DNA of 64,000 nucleotides, taken from NCBI RefSeq assembly GCF_910583865.1, contig NZ_CAJTYX010000004.1, positions 1 to 64,000 on the forward strand, written 5' to 3'. Shown one piece after another: positions 52,360-60,761 of the stretch. The stretch is from an uncultured Muribaculum sp. (GTDB taxonomy: Bacteria; Bacteroidota; Bacteroidia; Bacteroidales; Muribaculaceae). The notes under the pieces are model-generated. The model made no database searches. It was not told the origin of the DNA and saw nothing but the letters and a program-made list of their open reading frames with translations. The translations under genes and the position numbers were made by a program. Every line of letters starts with the position of its first letter. Position 1 is the first letter of the stretch.

Positions 52360-54981
52360 TCAGAGACCGAGTGTCTGCTTTATTTTTTCGTAGGCGGCTG
52401 TGATGCCATCCTTGTTCTTGCCGCCTGCCTGGGCGAACGCAGGCTGTCCGCCGCCTCCGCCCTGTATCAGTTTGGCGGCCTCGCGCACGGTGGTCGAGGC
52501 GTTGAAGCCCTCCTTGACGAGATCTTCGGAGATCATCAGGGTGAGGAGCGGCTTGCCGGATGGATCGACCGTGGCGCCGATGAACACGGTGTGTTCGGGC
52601 GACTTGGCCCTCACGGCGAATGCCACACCCTTGGCCACCTCGGGGAGGCGCACTCCTGCCAGCTCGACGACCTTTATGCCCGATGTCTCGCGGGCAGAAG
52701 CGAGAAGTTTGTCGGCGAGGTTGTTGACGCGCTCGTTGAAGTATTCCTCGGCCTGGCGGCGCAGTTCGGCATTTTCGTCGATGGACTTACGCAGAGTCTG
52801 AAGAAGGTTGGGGGCGTTGTTGAACATCGCCGAAATCTCCTTCATGGTGGCGTTTACATTGTTGATTTCATCCTCTACGCGCTCACCGGTGATGGCCTCT
52901 ATACGTCGGATGCCTGCGGCTATGCTGCTTTCGGAGATGATCTTGATCATGCCTATGTTGCCGGTGTTGTCGACATGTGTGCCGCCGCACAGCTCGACCG
53001 ACGAGCCGTAGCGGATCACGCGCACCTCGTCGCCATACTTTTCGCCGAAGAGCGCCATCGCACCCATCTTGCGGGCCTCGTCGATGGGCACGCAGCGGTG
53101 CTCGTCGCGCGGTATGGCCCGGCGCACGGCTTTGTTGGCGAGTTTCTCCACCTTTTCGATCTCCTCGGGGGTGAGTTTCTGGAAGTGGGAGAAGTCGAAG
53201 CGCAGAAGTTCGGGCGACACGAAGGAGCCTCGCTGCTCGACATGTGTGCCGAGCACCTCGCGCAGAGCCTCGTGGAGCAGGTGGGTAGCGGTGTGGTTGC
53301 ACGATGTGGCCTGACGGGCTTCGGCGTCGACCATGGCCTCGAATGTGGCTGTCGGGTCGGCAGGGAGGGTCTTTGTGAGGTGCACGCCCATGCCGTTCTC
53401 GCGTTTTGTGTCGTAGATATCTATGGCGTCATTGCCGTTGAAGAGCACACCTCGGTCGCCTGTCTGACCGCCCATTTCGGCGTAGAACGGTGTGGCCGAC
53501 AGTACCACCTGGTAGTATTCCTTTCCTTTCTGCTTCACCTTGCGGTAGCGCAGTATGTGGGTGGGGCAGCGGAGGGTGTCGTAGCCCACGAATTCCTGCT
53601 CGCCCTCGCGGATTACCACCCAGTCGCCGGTCTCGACGGCGGCGGCATTGCGGGCACGTGCTTTCTGTGCGGCCATCTCGGTGTCGAAGCCTGCATGGTC
53701 GAGGGTCATACCGTTCTCCTTGAGGATAAGTTCGGTGAGGTCGAGAGGGAAGCCATAAGTGTCGTAGAGCACGAAGGCCTCTTTGCCTGAAATCTCGGTC
53801 GAGCCGTTTGCACGGGCCTGTGCTATGGCATTGTCGAGCAGGCGTATGCCGTTTTCAAGGGTGCGTAGGAATGCATCCTCCTCCTCCTTTATGACGCGCA
53901 TGATCAGTTCGCGCTGCGCCGGCAGTTCGGGGTAGGCCTCACCCATGCTTTCGATGAGGGTGTCTACGAGACGGTACATGAACGCCTGCTTCTGGCCGAG
54001 GAACGTGTAGGCGTAGCGCACGGCACGGCGCAGGATGCGGCGTATGACGTAGCCCGCCTTGGCATTGCCCGGGAGCTGCGAGTCGGCGATGGAGAATGCT
54101 ATGGTGCGCACATGGTCGGCGATTACCCGCATGGCTATGTCGACCTTGGGGTCCGCTCCGTACTCCTTGCCGGAGAGTTGCCCGATTTTGGCGATGAGGG
54201 GTGTGAACACATCGGTGTCGTAGTTGCTCTTCTTGCCCTGTAGTGCCATGCAGAGGCGTTCGAAGCCCATGCCGGTGTCGATAACTTTGGCAGGCAGGGG
54301 TTCAAGAGAACCGTCGGCCTTGCGGTTGTACTGCATAAACACGAGATTCCATATCTCGATCACTTGCGGATGGTCGTGGTTGACAAGGTCTCGTCCCGGC
54401 ACGGCTGCCTTTTCCTCGTCGGAACGCAGGTCGATGTGTATCTCCGAGCATGGACCGCATGGGCCGGTGTCGCCCATCTCCCAGAAGTTGTCGTGCTTGT
54501 TGCCGTTGATGATGTGGTCGGCGGGGAGATGCTTTTCCCAGAAGGATGCGGCTTCGTCGTCGCGTCCCAACCCCTCCTCGGGAGAGCCTTCAAACACGGT
54601 GGCGTATAGGTTGGCGGGATCGAGGTGGAGCACGTCGACGAGGTATTCCCATGCCCAGTCGATGGCTTCTTTCTTGAAGTAGTCGCCGAACGACCAGTTG
54701 CCGAGCATCTCGAACATGGTGTGGTGGTAGGTGTCCATCCCGACCTCCTCAAGGTCGTTGTGCTTGCCGCTGACGCGCAGGCACTTCTGCGAGTCGGCCA
54801 CGCGGGTGTGGCGGGGGGCCGTGTTGCCGAGGATGATGTCCTTGAACTGGTTCATCCCCGCGTTGGTGAACATCAATGTCGGGTCATCCTTGATGACCAT
54901 AGGGGCCGAGGGCACAATGGTGTGTCCCTTGCTGCGGAAAAAGTCCTTGTAGGACTCGCGTATCTCTTTGGCGGTAAGCAT
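52360..54981 (-). CDS. alaS: Alanyl-tRNA synthetase
   Basis: An 873-residue class II synthetase that charges tRNA-Ala. The catalytic core shows motif 1 near SAPMVIKDDPTLMFTNAGM and then MFEMLGNWSFGDYFK and TGPCGPCSEIH. The editing domain has the zinc ligands in HTATHLLHEAL and LCGGTHVDNTG. The C-Ala domain ends with GGGGGQPAFAQAGGKN. Length is normal. The stop codon touches the GGACAG repeat block at its 3' side. It is divergent from the M23 peptidase gene. Confidence 0.98.
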   Translation of the reverse strand: MLTAKEIRESYKDFFRSKGHTIVPSAPMVIKDDPTLMFTNAGMNQFKDIILGNTAPRHTRVADSQKCLRVSGKHNDLEEVGMDTYHHTMFEMLGNWSFGDYFKKEAIDWAWEYLVDVLHLDPANLYATVFEGSPEEGLGRDDEAASFWEKHLPADHIINGNKHDNFWEMGDTGPCGPCSEIHIDLRSDEEKAAVPGRDLVNHDHPQVIEIWNLVFMQYNRKADGSLEPLPAKVIDTGMGFERLCMALQGKKSNYDTDVFTPLIAKIGQLSGKEYGADPKVDIAMRVIADHVRTIAFSIADSQLPGNAKAGYVIRRILRRAVRYAYTFLGQKQAFMYRLVDTLIESMGEAYPELPAQRELIMRVIKEEEDAFLRTLENGIRLLDNAIAQARANGSTEISGKEAFVLYDTYGFPLDLTELILKENGMTLDHAGFDTEMAAQKARARNAAAVETGDWVVIREGEQEFVGYDTLRCPTHILRYRKVKQKGKEYYQVVLSATPFYAEMGGQTGDRGVLFNGNDAIDIYDTKRENGMGVHLTKTLPADPTATFEAMVDAEARQATSCNHTATHLLHEALREVLGTHVEQRGSFVSPELLRFDFSHFQKLTPEEIEKVEKLANKAVRRAIPRDEHRCVPIDEARKMGAMALFGEKYGDEVRVIRYGSSVELCGGTHVDNTGNIGMIKIISESSIAAGIRRIEAITGERVEDEINNVNATMKEISAMFNNAPNLLQTLRKSIDENAELRRQAEEYFNERVNNLADKLLASARETSGIKVVELAGVRLPEVAKGVAFAVRAKSPEHTVFIGATVDPSGKPLLTLMISEDLVKEGFNASTTVREAAKLIQGGGGGQPAFAQAGGKNKDGITAAYEKIKQTLGL

Positions 54982-55056
54982 CTTGATATGATGGTGTTTT
55001 GTTGTTGTGCAGATGTGGCTATTCAGTTATGCGGTAGATTTCGCTGAAATAGAGTG

Positions 55057-55088
55057 CAAAATTAGTTGATAATTGTTATTTTTGCAAA
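55057..55088 (-). promoter_or_regulatory. alaS promoter
   Basis: On the minus strand TTTG (55088-55085), 20 bp, TAATTTTG (55064-55057), a full consensus match. A plus-strand -7 element TATTTTTG at 55077-55084 lies inside the spacer and may serve the M23 gene, so the divergent promoters overlap. Confidence 0.7.
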
Positions 55089-55128
55089 ATTACTTCGTGA
55101 TTATCACCAATCCACTTCCGGCCACGCA

Positions 55129-56100
55129 ATGAGCAAGAAGGTATATTACCGCTATAATCCCGCCACCGACGGCTATGAACGCGTGTATCCCACACGCGGC
55201 CAGCGCTTGTGGGGACGGGCGAGGCATGTGCTTTTCGCTGCCGCGATGGGTACATTGATCGTGGGAGGCATATATTATATGTGGGAGACACCGCGTGAGA
55301 AGCTTCTGCGGGAGCAGAACGCCGACCTGCGCGATCGACTCGACCTGATAGGGCGCAGGCTCGACGCGTCGGCGGAGGTGATGGAGGATATCATCGCCCG
55401 CGATGATAATTTCTATCGTGTGATGATGGGTGCGCCACGCATGCTCCCGTCGGAGTATGAGGCGTTGCTTGATGCCTCCGAGGGTTATGCCCGGGTCGGT
55501 TCGCTTTCCGATGCCGAGCTGATAGGGTTGCTTTCGCGCAAGATGGATATGGTGGAGGAGCAGCTGGCCATGCAGTCGCAGTCGTTCGACGAGCTTCGCC
55601 GCCTGGCCTCTACCAACAGCGAGCGTCTGCTCCACATCCCTTCGATACAGCCTCTGCGCACGGAGTCGATGAAGCGGATGGCTTCCGGCTACGGCTACCG
55701 CAGCGATCCTATCTATGGCACGAGCCGCTTCCACGAGGGGCTTGATTTCGCATCGGACATCGGCACACCTGTCTATGCCACCGCGCGCGGGCGTGTGGCA
55801 AAGGCGGGATGGGAGAGCGGCTACGGCAACATGGTGGAGATCGACCACGGGTATGACTATGTGACGCGCTACGCCCACCTGAGCCGGATTGATGTGAAAG
55901 TGGGTGACACCGTGGGGCGTGGCGACATGGTGGGCGGCGTGGGCAACACCGGCAAGTCGACCGGGCCGCACCTGCATTATGAGGTGCGCTACAAGGACAC
56001 TCCTCAGAACCCAATCAACTATTATTTCATGGACATCACTCCCGAGGAGTACAACGAGCTGATACGCCTGGCCGAGAACGCGGGCCACGTGATGGACTGA
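55129..56100 (+). CDS. M23 family metallopeptidase, membrane anchored
   Basis: A 323-residue cell-wall peptidase. The start at 55129 gives a short cytoplasmic N-terminus, a membrane helix (VLFAAAMGTLIVGGIYYMW), a coiled-coil stretch (EKLLREQNADLRDRLDLIGRRL) and the C-terminal LytM/M23 domain. Its zinc ligands lie in FHEGLDFAS and GPHLHYEVRY, with YGNMVEIDHGYDYVTRYAHL between. It probably cuts peptidoglycan cross-bridges or regulates amidases; all visible zinc ligands are kept. The MerR frame overlaps its stop by one base if the first ATG is used. Confidence 0.93.
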   Translation: MSKKVYYRYNPATDGYERVYPTRGQRLWGRARHVLFAAAMGTLIVGGIYYMWETPREKLLREQNADLRDRLDLIGRRLDASAEVMEDIIARDDNFYRVMMGAPRMLPSEYEALLDASEGYARVGSLSDAELIGLLSRKMDMVEEQLAMQSQSFDELRRLASTNSERLLHIPSIQPLRTESMKRMASGYGYRSDPIYGTSRFHEGLDFASDIGTPVYATARGRVAKAGWESGYGNMVEIDHGYDYVTRYAHLSRIDVKVGDTVGRGDMVGGVGNTGKSTGPHLHYEVRYKDTPQNPINYYFMDITPEEYNELIRLAENAGHVMD

Positions 56101-56141
56101 TGCCTGTGGACTATTTACTTACTTCGCACACACACAGAAAC

Positions 56142-56498
56142 ATGGCTGATATCCGACCCAAGACCGACGCTACCGAGAAGAAGTACTATACCATACGTGA
56201 GGCCGCCGAACTTCTTGGCCTCCCTCTGCCCACGCTGCGCTACTGGGAGTCGCGGTTCACCATCATCAAGCCTCGGCGCACGTCGACCGGACGCCGCATC
56301 TACACGGCCTCCGACCTTGAGAAGATACGCATGGTCTATTATCTTGTGCGCGACAAGGGCCTCCACCTTGATGCCGCCCAGGAGCAGTTGCGCCACAACC
56401 ACACCGGGGTAAGCCGCCGCTCGGCTGCCGTGGCCCGGTTGAAGGAGATCCGGTCGGAGCTGCAATCCATGCTCGATGCCCTTAACCGCCTGCGCTGA
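56142..56498 (+). CDS. MerR family transcriptional regulator
   Basis: A 118-residue protein with an N-terminal MerR winged helix (YYTIREAAELLGLPLPTLRY, then a wing with TSTGRRIYTASDLEKI) and a short helical tail. It has no Cys-rich effector domain, so it is not a metal sensor of the usual kind. MerR-like proteins of this size are conserved in Bacteroidetes beside M23 peptidases. An earlier ATG at 56100 overlaps the M23 stop (TGATG) and would add 14 residues; either start is possible. It is co-transcribed with the M23 gene. Confidence 0.88.
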   Translation: MADIRPKTDATEKKYYTIREAAELLGLPLPTLRYWESRFTIIKPRRTSTGRRIYTASDLEKIRMVYYLVRDKGLHLDAAQEQLRHNHTGVSRRSAAVARLKEIRSELQSMLDALNRLR

Positions 56499-56550
56499 GC
56501 CTCCGCCACGTTTCCTGCTGTCTGTCGTCTTGGCTGATTATCGGCTGATT

Positions 56551-56631
56551 GTAGGGACGTACCTCCGGTACGTCCGCCTCCTTTCGCAAACCACCTCTTT
56601 AACGCCGGACGTACCGGGGGTACGTCCCTAC
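56551..56631. repeat. GTAGGGACGTACC palindromic repeat (hairpin)
   Basis: GTAGGGACGTACC with GGTACGTCCG on the left and CGGACGTACC with GGTACGTCCCTAC on the right form a long inverted repeat around a 30-bp centre. Each arm is itself palindromic. It fills the first half of the 319-bp gap 56499-56817. Confidence 0.75.
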
Positions 56632-56738
56632 GTTGTCACTCAGCAGATTACTATATTTTGTATGAGAAAGGATGTCGCATAATCAAGCATTTTAATAAAT
56701 ATTAACTAAAGCACAGGGGCTTATTGTCGGATATATCG

Positions 56739-56760
56739 TATATTTGCAGCGTTAATTTTG
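56739..56760 (+). promoter_or_regulatory. Candidate -7 elements of the first OMP gene
   Basis: TATATTTG (56739-56746) and TAATTTTG (56753-56760) both match TAnnTTTG. No good -33 element is visible. The leader would be 50-65 nt. Confidence 0.45.
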
Positions 56761-56817
56761 CTGAAAATTATTAAAATATAACCTAAATAAAGTTTTACTA
56801 ACCAAATTATCGACATT

Positions 56818-57579
56818 ATGAAAAAGGTACTTTTTGTCGCCGCTCTTCTCGTAGCCGGCGCATCTGTTGCCAGTGCAGAGGGTTACAACCGCGTAGCTGT
56901 GTCTTATGACCACACTAACTATGGATTCAACAAGGATCTTAAGGGTGAAGAGGATGGTATCAAGGGTTTTGGCCTTAACGGTTTCGGACTCAACTATATC
57001 CATGGATTCGGACTTTCAGAAAGTCTGCCTATGTTCCTTGAAGTCGGAGGTAACGTTAACTTCAACTTCGGAAGCAAGGATTGGGGTGACAAGGTTGAGA
57101 GCGAGGGTTTCTATGTATTGCCCCAGCGTAAGTTCCAGAACATCAATCTTCAGGTGCCCGTTAACTTCGTCTATCGTTTTGACATGGCTGATGGAGTCTC
57201 CATTGCTCCTTATGTGGGGCTTAACTTTAAACTTCATCTCACAGAAAAATTCAAGACTAAAATTGACACCAACATTCCCGAATCAGCTCTTGAAGCTGCC
57301 GGTTATAGCAAGGACGATCTTGAATCTGATTGGTTCAGTGTATTGAGTAAAGATGACATGGCTAAATGCTATGACGTTGAAAAAGACGAGGCAGATGACC
57401 TTACTTGGAATCGTTTTCAGATGGGCTGGCATGTTGGTGTAGGCTGCAATTACCAGAAGTATTATCTTGGTGTGCAGTTTGGTACTGATTTCATTCCTGC
57501 CTATAGCTATAGCGGCGACGGTTATAAACCTAAAGTTAACACAACAAACCTCAAGGTATCCCTCGGCTATACTTTCTAA
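56818..57579 (+). CDS. Outer-membrane beta-barrel protein (porin-like), paralogue 1
   Basis: A 253-residue exported protein (MKKVLFVAALLVAGASVASA). Alternating strand patterns such as YNRVAVSYDHTNYGF, GFGLNYIHGFGL, NINLQVPVNFVYRF and the final LKVSLGYTF (aromatic last residue) indicate an 8-10 stranded outer-membrane barrel. It is related to the next gene (compare GYNRVAVSYD with DYERVAASFD, and LQVPVNFVYR with LQVPLNIVYR). Substrate and role are unknown. It is followed by a strong terminator, so the two are separate transcripts. Confidence 0.82.
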   Translation: MKKVLFVAALLVAGASVASAEGYNRVAVSYDHTNYGFNKDLKGEEDGIKGFGLNGFGLNYIHGFGLSESLPMFLEVGGNVNFNFGSKDWGDKVESEGFYVLPQRKFQNINLQVPVNFVYRFDMADGVSIAPYVGLNFKLHLTEKFKTKIDTNIPESALEAAGYSKDDLESDWFSVLSKDDMAKCYDVEKDEADDLTWNRFQMGWHVGVGCNYQKYYLGVQFGTDFIPAYSYSGDGYKPKVNTTNLKVSLGYTF

Positions 57580-57644
57580 TCCGACCGATGCATAGCGGGA
57601 TGTGCGGCGCTTTGCCCGTGCTCCCGATGATACATACTCATAGA

Positions 57645-57689
57645 CCCCCGGAGCAGTTGTCCCTCAAGGTACTCTCCGGGGGCTTTTTT
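57645..57689 (+). terminator. Terminator after OMP paralogue 1
   Basis: The arms CCCCCGGAG (57645-57653) and CTCCGGGGG (57674-57682) are followed by CTTTTTTA. Confidence 0.9.
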
Positions 57690-57716
57690 ATCTCACAGGG
57701 GCTTCGACTGATTGTC

Positions 57717-57813
57717 CTGATTATGGACAATAAGGACAGTAAGGACATTATGGACAGTAAGGACAGGGCGGACAAGTGTCCGCCCTGTCCGGCAAATGTC
57801 CCGGACAGGACAC
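57717..57813. repeat. 9-bp period repeat (GACAGTAAG type), locus 8
   Basis: Six units in exact 9-bp register from 57726 (GACAATAAG, GACAGTAAG, GACATTATG, ...), running into TGTCC/GGACA words. The end matches the block at 52332-52358. It occupies part of the 428-bp gap 57580-58007. Confidence 0.7.
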
Positions 57814-57942
57814 CCGCCATCCGCCTTTCTTTGTAAAACGGCATATGCCGAACTATGATTATGCATGGCAGGTAGTAGCAGCTATCGCATCAATTCCGTT
57901 AACATACATTTTTCACTCGGTTATACTCTTTGATTCAATCTG

Positions 57943-57973
57943 TTTGATTTTATTTGCAATTATGTTAACTTTG
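57943..57973 (+). promoter_or_regulatory. Promoter of OMP paralogue 2
   Basis: TTTG (57943-57946), 19 bp, TAACTTTG (57966-57973) is a full consensus match. The transcript would begin near 57980, so the leader opens with AACAACCTCT, half of the AGAGGT hairpin element. Confidence 0.75.
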
Positions 57974-58007
57974 TGGAATTGAACAACCTCTTATAGATTG
58001 CAATTGT

Positions 58008-58766
58008 ATGAAAAAGTTTATTTTGTCTGCGCTCATGTTGTCCGCTGTCCCACAATTTTGTATGGCCGAGGATTATGAGCGTGTAGCTGCGTCGTTTGAC
58101 TGTGCTTTTCTGAGTCCGAACAAGGAGTATGCGGCCACCTCTTCAGATGAGACGATACATCTGTTTGGCGGTGCATTCAATTATGTGCATGGGTTCCAGT
58201 TGGGTGAAGTGACGTTTTTGGAGACCGGGATAAGTTTCGGCGCACTTACCGGTAATTCTGAGGAGGTGACGCTTGCCAAAGAGACTACGCTTCGCGAGAA
58301 GTTCGTAAACATGAACCTACAGGTTCCGCTCAACATCGTGTATCGTCTGCCTCTTAGCGAAAAGGTATCGATGTCGGTGTTTGCCGGGATTGTGGGAAAA
58401 TGCAATCTGAGTTATAAGGTACAGACCACCGCACGCGGGCTGCAGGTGCCGGGAGGGCATCTCAGCCATACGATGAATCTGTTAAGCGGCACATCGAAAG
58501 GTATGGATGAGAACAAAGTATGGAATCGCTGGCAGGCGGCATGGCAGATCGGTGTCGGGGTCAATATCCGGCAATATTATATAGGGGTGAGCGGCGGCAC
58601 GGATATAGTCCCCGTCTACAGCCGCGCGAATTCTAATATAAATTCCGCCGGACTTAAAGTGACATTAGGCTATACTTTCCATGTCAACTGGAAAAAGCTT
58701 TTTTCCCGCCAGAAGTCCTCGTCCTATCCTGAATCAATGGCTGCACCAAAATCTCTGACCCGATAA
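58008..58766 (+). CDS. Outer-membrane beta-barrel protein (porin-like), paralogue 2
   Basis: A 252-residue exported protein (MKKFILSALMLSAVPQFCMA). Its barrel-type strands align with the preceding paralogue (YERVAASFDCAFL, FNYVHGFQLGE, LQVPLNIVYRL, AAWQIGVGVNIRQYYIGVSGGTD). After the strand AGLKVTLGYTFHV it carries about 25 extra, basic residues (WKKLFSRQKSSSYPE), unlike paralogue 1, which stops at the last strand. Such a tail would be unusual for barrel insertion. It has its own promoter. Confidence 0.8.
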   Translation: MKKFILSALMLSAVPQFCMAEDYERVAASFDCAFLSPNKEYAATSSDETIHLFGGAFNYVHGFQLGEVTFLETGISFGALTGNSEEVTLAKETTLREKFVNMNLQVPLNIVYRLPLSEKVSMSVFAGIVGKCNLSYKVQTTARGLQVPGGHLSHTMNLLSGTSKGMDENKVWNRWQAAWQIGVGVNIRQYYIGVSGGTDIVPVYSRANSNINSAGLKVTLGYTFHVNWKKLFSRQKSSSYPESMAAPKSLTR

Positions 58767-58802
58767 ATCTTATGGTGCGGGTCGGTCATGGGAGATTAGA
58801 CC

Positions 58803-58848
58803 GGTCAGACCCGTCCGACTTGTCCGACCCGTCTGACAGGTCGGACTG
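58803..58848. repeat. 9-bp period repeat (GGTCAGACC type), locus 9
   Basis: Five units in exact 9-bp register (GGTCAGACC, CGTCCGACT, TGTCCGACC, CGTCTGACA, GGTCGGACT). The unit type matches locus 1 at 45412. Confidence 0.7.
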
Positions 58849-58880
58849 TCGTAATGATACGGGAGATGAAAAAAATTAAC

Positions 58881-58888
58881 TAAATTTG
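58881..58888 (+). promoter_or_regulatory. Probable -7 element of the acyl-CoA synthetase gene
   Basis: TAAATTTG matches the consensus, 78 bp before the ATG. No -33 element is seen. Confidence 0.4.
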
Positions 58889-58966
58889 CGGGCTGAATCT
58901 GCGGGACATCAACAATATGGATGCTCCGGTGGTTATGTTTTTATCGACAGCAAGTGAATTTAGATT

Positions 58967-60619
58967 ATGAATACATTTAGCGAATATCTCCAGCACTCCG
59001 TGCGCACTTATTGGGAGGACCTGGCCCTCACCGACTTCAACGGGGTCTCGTTCCAGTACCGCGACATCGCGCGCAAGGTCGAGAAGCTCCATCTGCTCTA
59101 CGAGCATGCCGGCATAAAGCGTGGCGACAAGGTGGCGCTGTGCGGGCGCAACTCTTCGCAATGGGCCGTGGCTTTCATCGCTACCGTCACCTACGGCGCG
59201 ATTGCCGTGCCTATATTGCACGAGTTCAAGGCCGACAATATCCATCATCTTGTGAACCACTGCGAGGCCCGTCTGCTGTACACCGATGACAGCATATGGG
59301 AAAATCTCGACCCGGCCATGATGAAGGACCTCGTCGGAGTGGTCAGGCTCAGCGACTTCTCATTGATACTTTCGCGCAGCGACAAGCTCACCGATGCTCG
59401 TAAGCGCCTCAACGAGCTTTTCGGAAAGAAATATCCCGAACGCTTCACTCCCGACGATGTGGTTTATCCATCGCATAAGCCGGATGACCTCGCGCTAATC
59501 AACTATACGTCGGGGTCGATGGGATTCTCCAAGGGAGTGATGATTACCTACGGAAACCTTTGGAGCAACCTGCAGTTTTGTGTCGACGGCATGCCATACA
59601 TCAAGCCCGGCGACGGACTCGTGTGCATGCTGCCGCTTGCCCACATGTACGGGCTTATGGTGGAGCTGCTGTTGCCGCTTGCCAAAGGCGCTCATGTCTA
59701 CTTCCTGACCAGGGTGCCTTCCCCGAGGGTCATCCTTGAGGCTTTTGCCACGGTGAAGCCCAAGCTTATAGTGACCGTGCCGCTCATTATCGAGAAGATC
59801 GTAAAGACCAAGGTATTCCCCCTGCTTGAGAAGCCGTTGATGAAGGTGCTTATGAAGGTGCCGTTTGTCGACGACCGTCTGGAGGCACGCATACGATCAG
59901 GGCTGATGGATGCATTCGGGGGAAACCTACAGCAGATAATCATAGGCGGTGCGGGGCTTAACAAGGATGTGGAGACTTTCCTGCGCAAAATACGCTTCCC
60001 TTTCACCGTGGGCTATGGAATGACCGAATGTGCCCCGTTGGTAGCCTATGCTCCATGGGACGAGCAGCGTCCGGGATCGTGCGGCCGCATTGTCGACCGT
60101 ATGGAGGGACGCATCGACTCGCCCGATCCCGAGAATGTGCCCGGTGAGCTGTGGGTGCGCGGACAGAACGTGATGAAAGGATACTACAAGAATCCCGAGG
60201 CCACGTCGGCCGTGATGAAAGACGGCTGGATGAATACCGGTGACCTCTGCACGATGGATTCCGACGGATTCCTTTATATAAGGGGACGCAACAAGAACAT
60301 GATTCTCGGGCCGTCGGGGCAGAATATATATCCCGAGGAAATCGAGCAGAAAATCAACAACCTTCCCCTCGTGGGCGAGTCGATCGTGGTGGAGGACAAT
60401 GGAAAGCTTGAGGCCCTCATCTATCCCGACCTCGACCTCGCCACCAAGGAGGGTGTAGCCGTGCCTGCGCTTGAGAAGCTGATGAATGAGAATATAGCCC
60501 AGCTCAACAAGTCACTTCCCGCCTATTCGCAGATAGCCAAGGTGAGGATGCGCTATCAGGAGTTTGAAAAGACTCCCAAGCGGTCGATAAAGCGCTATCT
60601 GTATCAGAAAAGTAAGTAA
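58967..60619 (+). CDS. AMP-forming acyl-CoA synthetase (long-chain fatty acid-CoA ligase type)
   Basis: A 550-residue adenylate-forming enzyme that activates a fatty acid with ATP and CoA. The ATP loop is INYTSGSMGFSKGVMITY; GYGMTECAPLVAY and the A8 hinge WMNTGDLCTMDSDGFLYIRGRNKNMI are present, and the C-terminal catalytic Lys region is FEKTPKRSIKRY. Compared with the longer FadD15-type enzymes it is compact. It probably feeds exogenous or recycled fatty acids into phospholipids; chain preference is not visible. No signal peptide is seen, so it acts in the cytoplasm. Confidence 0.93.
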   Translation: MNTFSEYLQHSVRTYWEDLALTDFNGVSFQYRDIARKVEKLHLLYEHAGIKRGDKVALCGRNSSQWAVAFIATVTYGAIAVPILHEFKADNIHHLVNHCEARLLYTDDSIWENLDPAMMKDLVGVVRLSDFSLILSRSDKLTDARKRLNELFGKKYPERFTPDDVVYPSHKPDDLALINYTSGSMGFSKGVMITYGNLWSNLQFCVDGMPYIKPGDGLVCMLPLAHMYGLMVELLLPLAKGAHVYFLTRVPSPRVILEAFATVKPKLIVTVPLIIEKIVKTKVFPLLEKPLMKVLMKVPFVDDRLEARIRSGLMDAFGGNLQQIIIGGAGLNKDVETFLRKIRFPFTVGYGMTECAPLVAYAPWDEQRPGSCGRIVDRMEGRIDSPDPENVPGELWVRGQNVMKGYYKNPEATSAVMKDGWMNTGDLCTMDSDGFLYIRGRNKNMILGPSGQNIYPEEIEQKINNLPLVGESIVVEDNGKLEALIYPDLDLATKEGVAVPALEKLMNENIAQLNKSLPAYSQIAKVRMRYQEFEKTPKRSIKRYLYQKSK

Positions 60620-60761
60620 ACAAATCCTACCGCAAGGTGTTTTTGATATTAGATAACGATAAAGTACGGCCGTCAGATTTTCCGGTGAATATTACAGTCA
60701 TTTGCGGAAAAATCGCCAACTTTACGGTCGAATTAACAGAATTAACTTAAAAAGAGCAGAT

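Noticed and set aside
52090..53790. 566-codon plus-strand frame across alaS and the hydrolase upstream region
   Set aside because: Antisense to alaS; part is translated GGACAG repeat. No coding signal of its own.
57845..57982. Possible 45-residue hydrophobic peptide before OMP paralogue 2
   Set aside because: It starts in a small palindrome and the OMP promoter lies inside it, so it is more likely leader and promoter DNA than a gene. A conserved orthologue would reverse this view.
45412..58848. 9-bp arrays as a CRISPR array
   Set aside because: There are no constant repeats separated by unique spacers, units are only 9 bp, and no cas gene is present.
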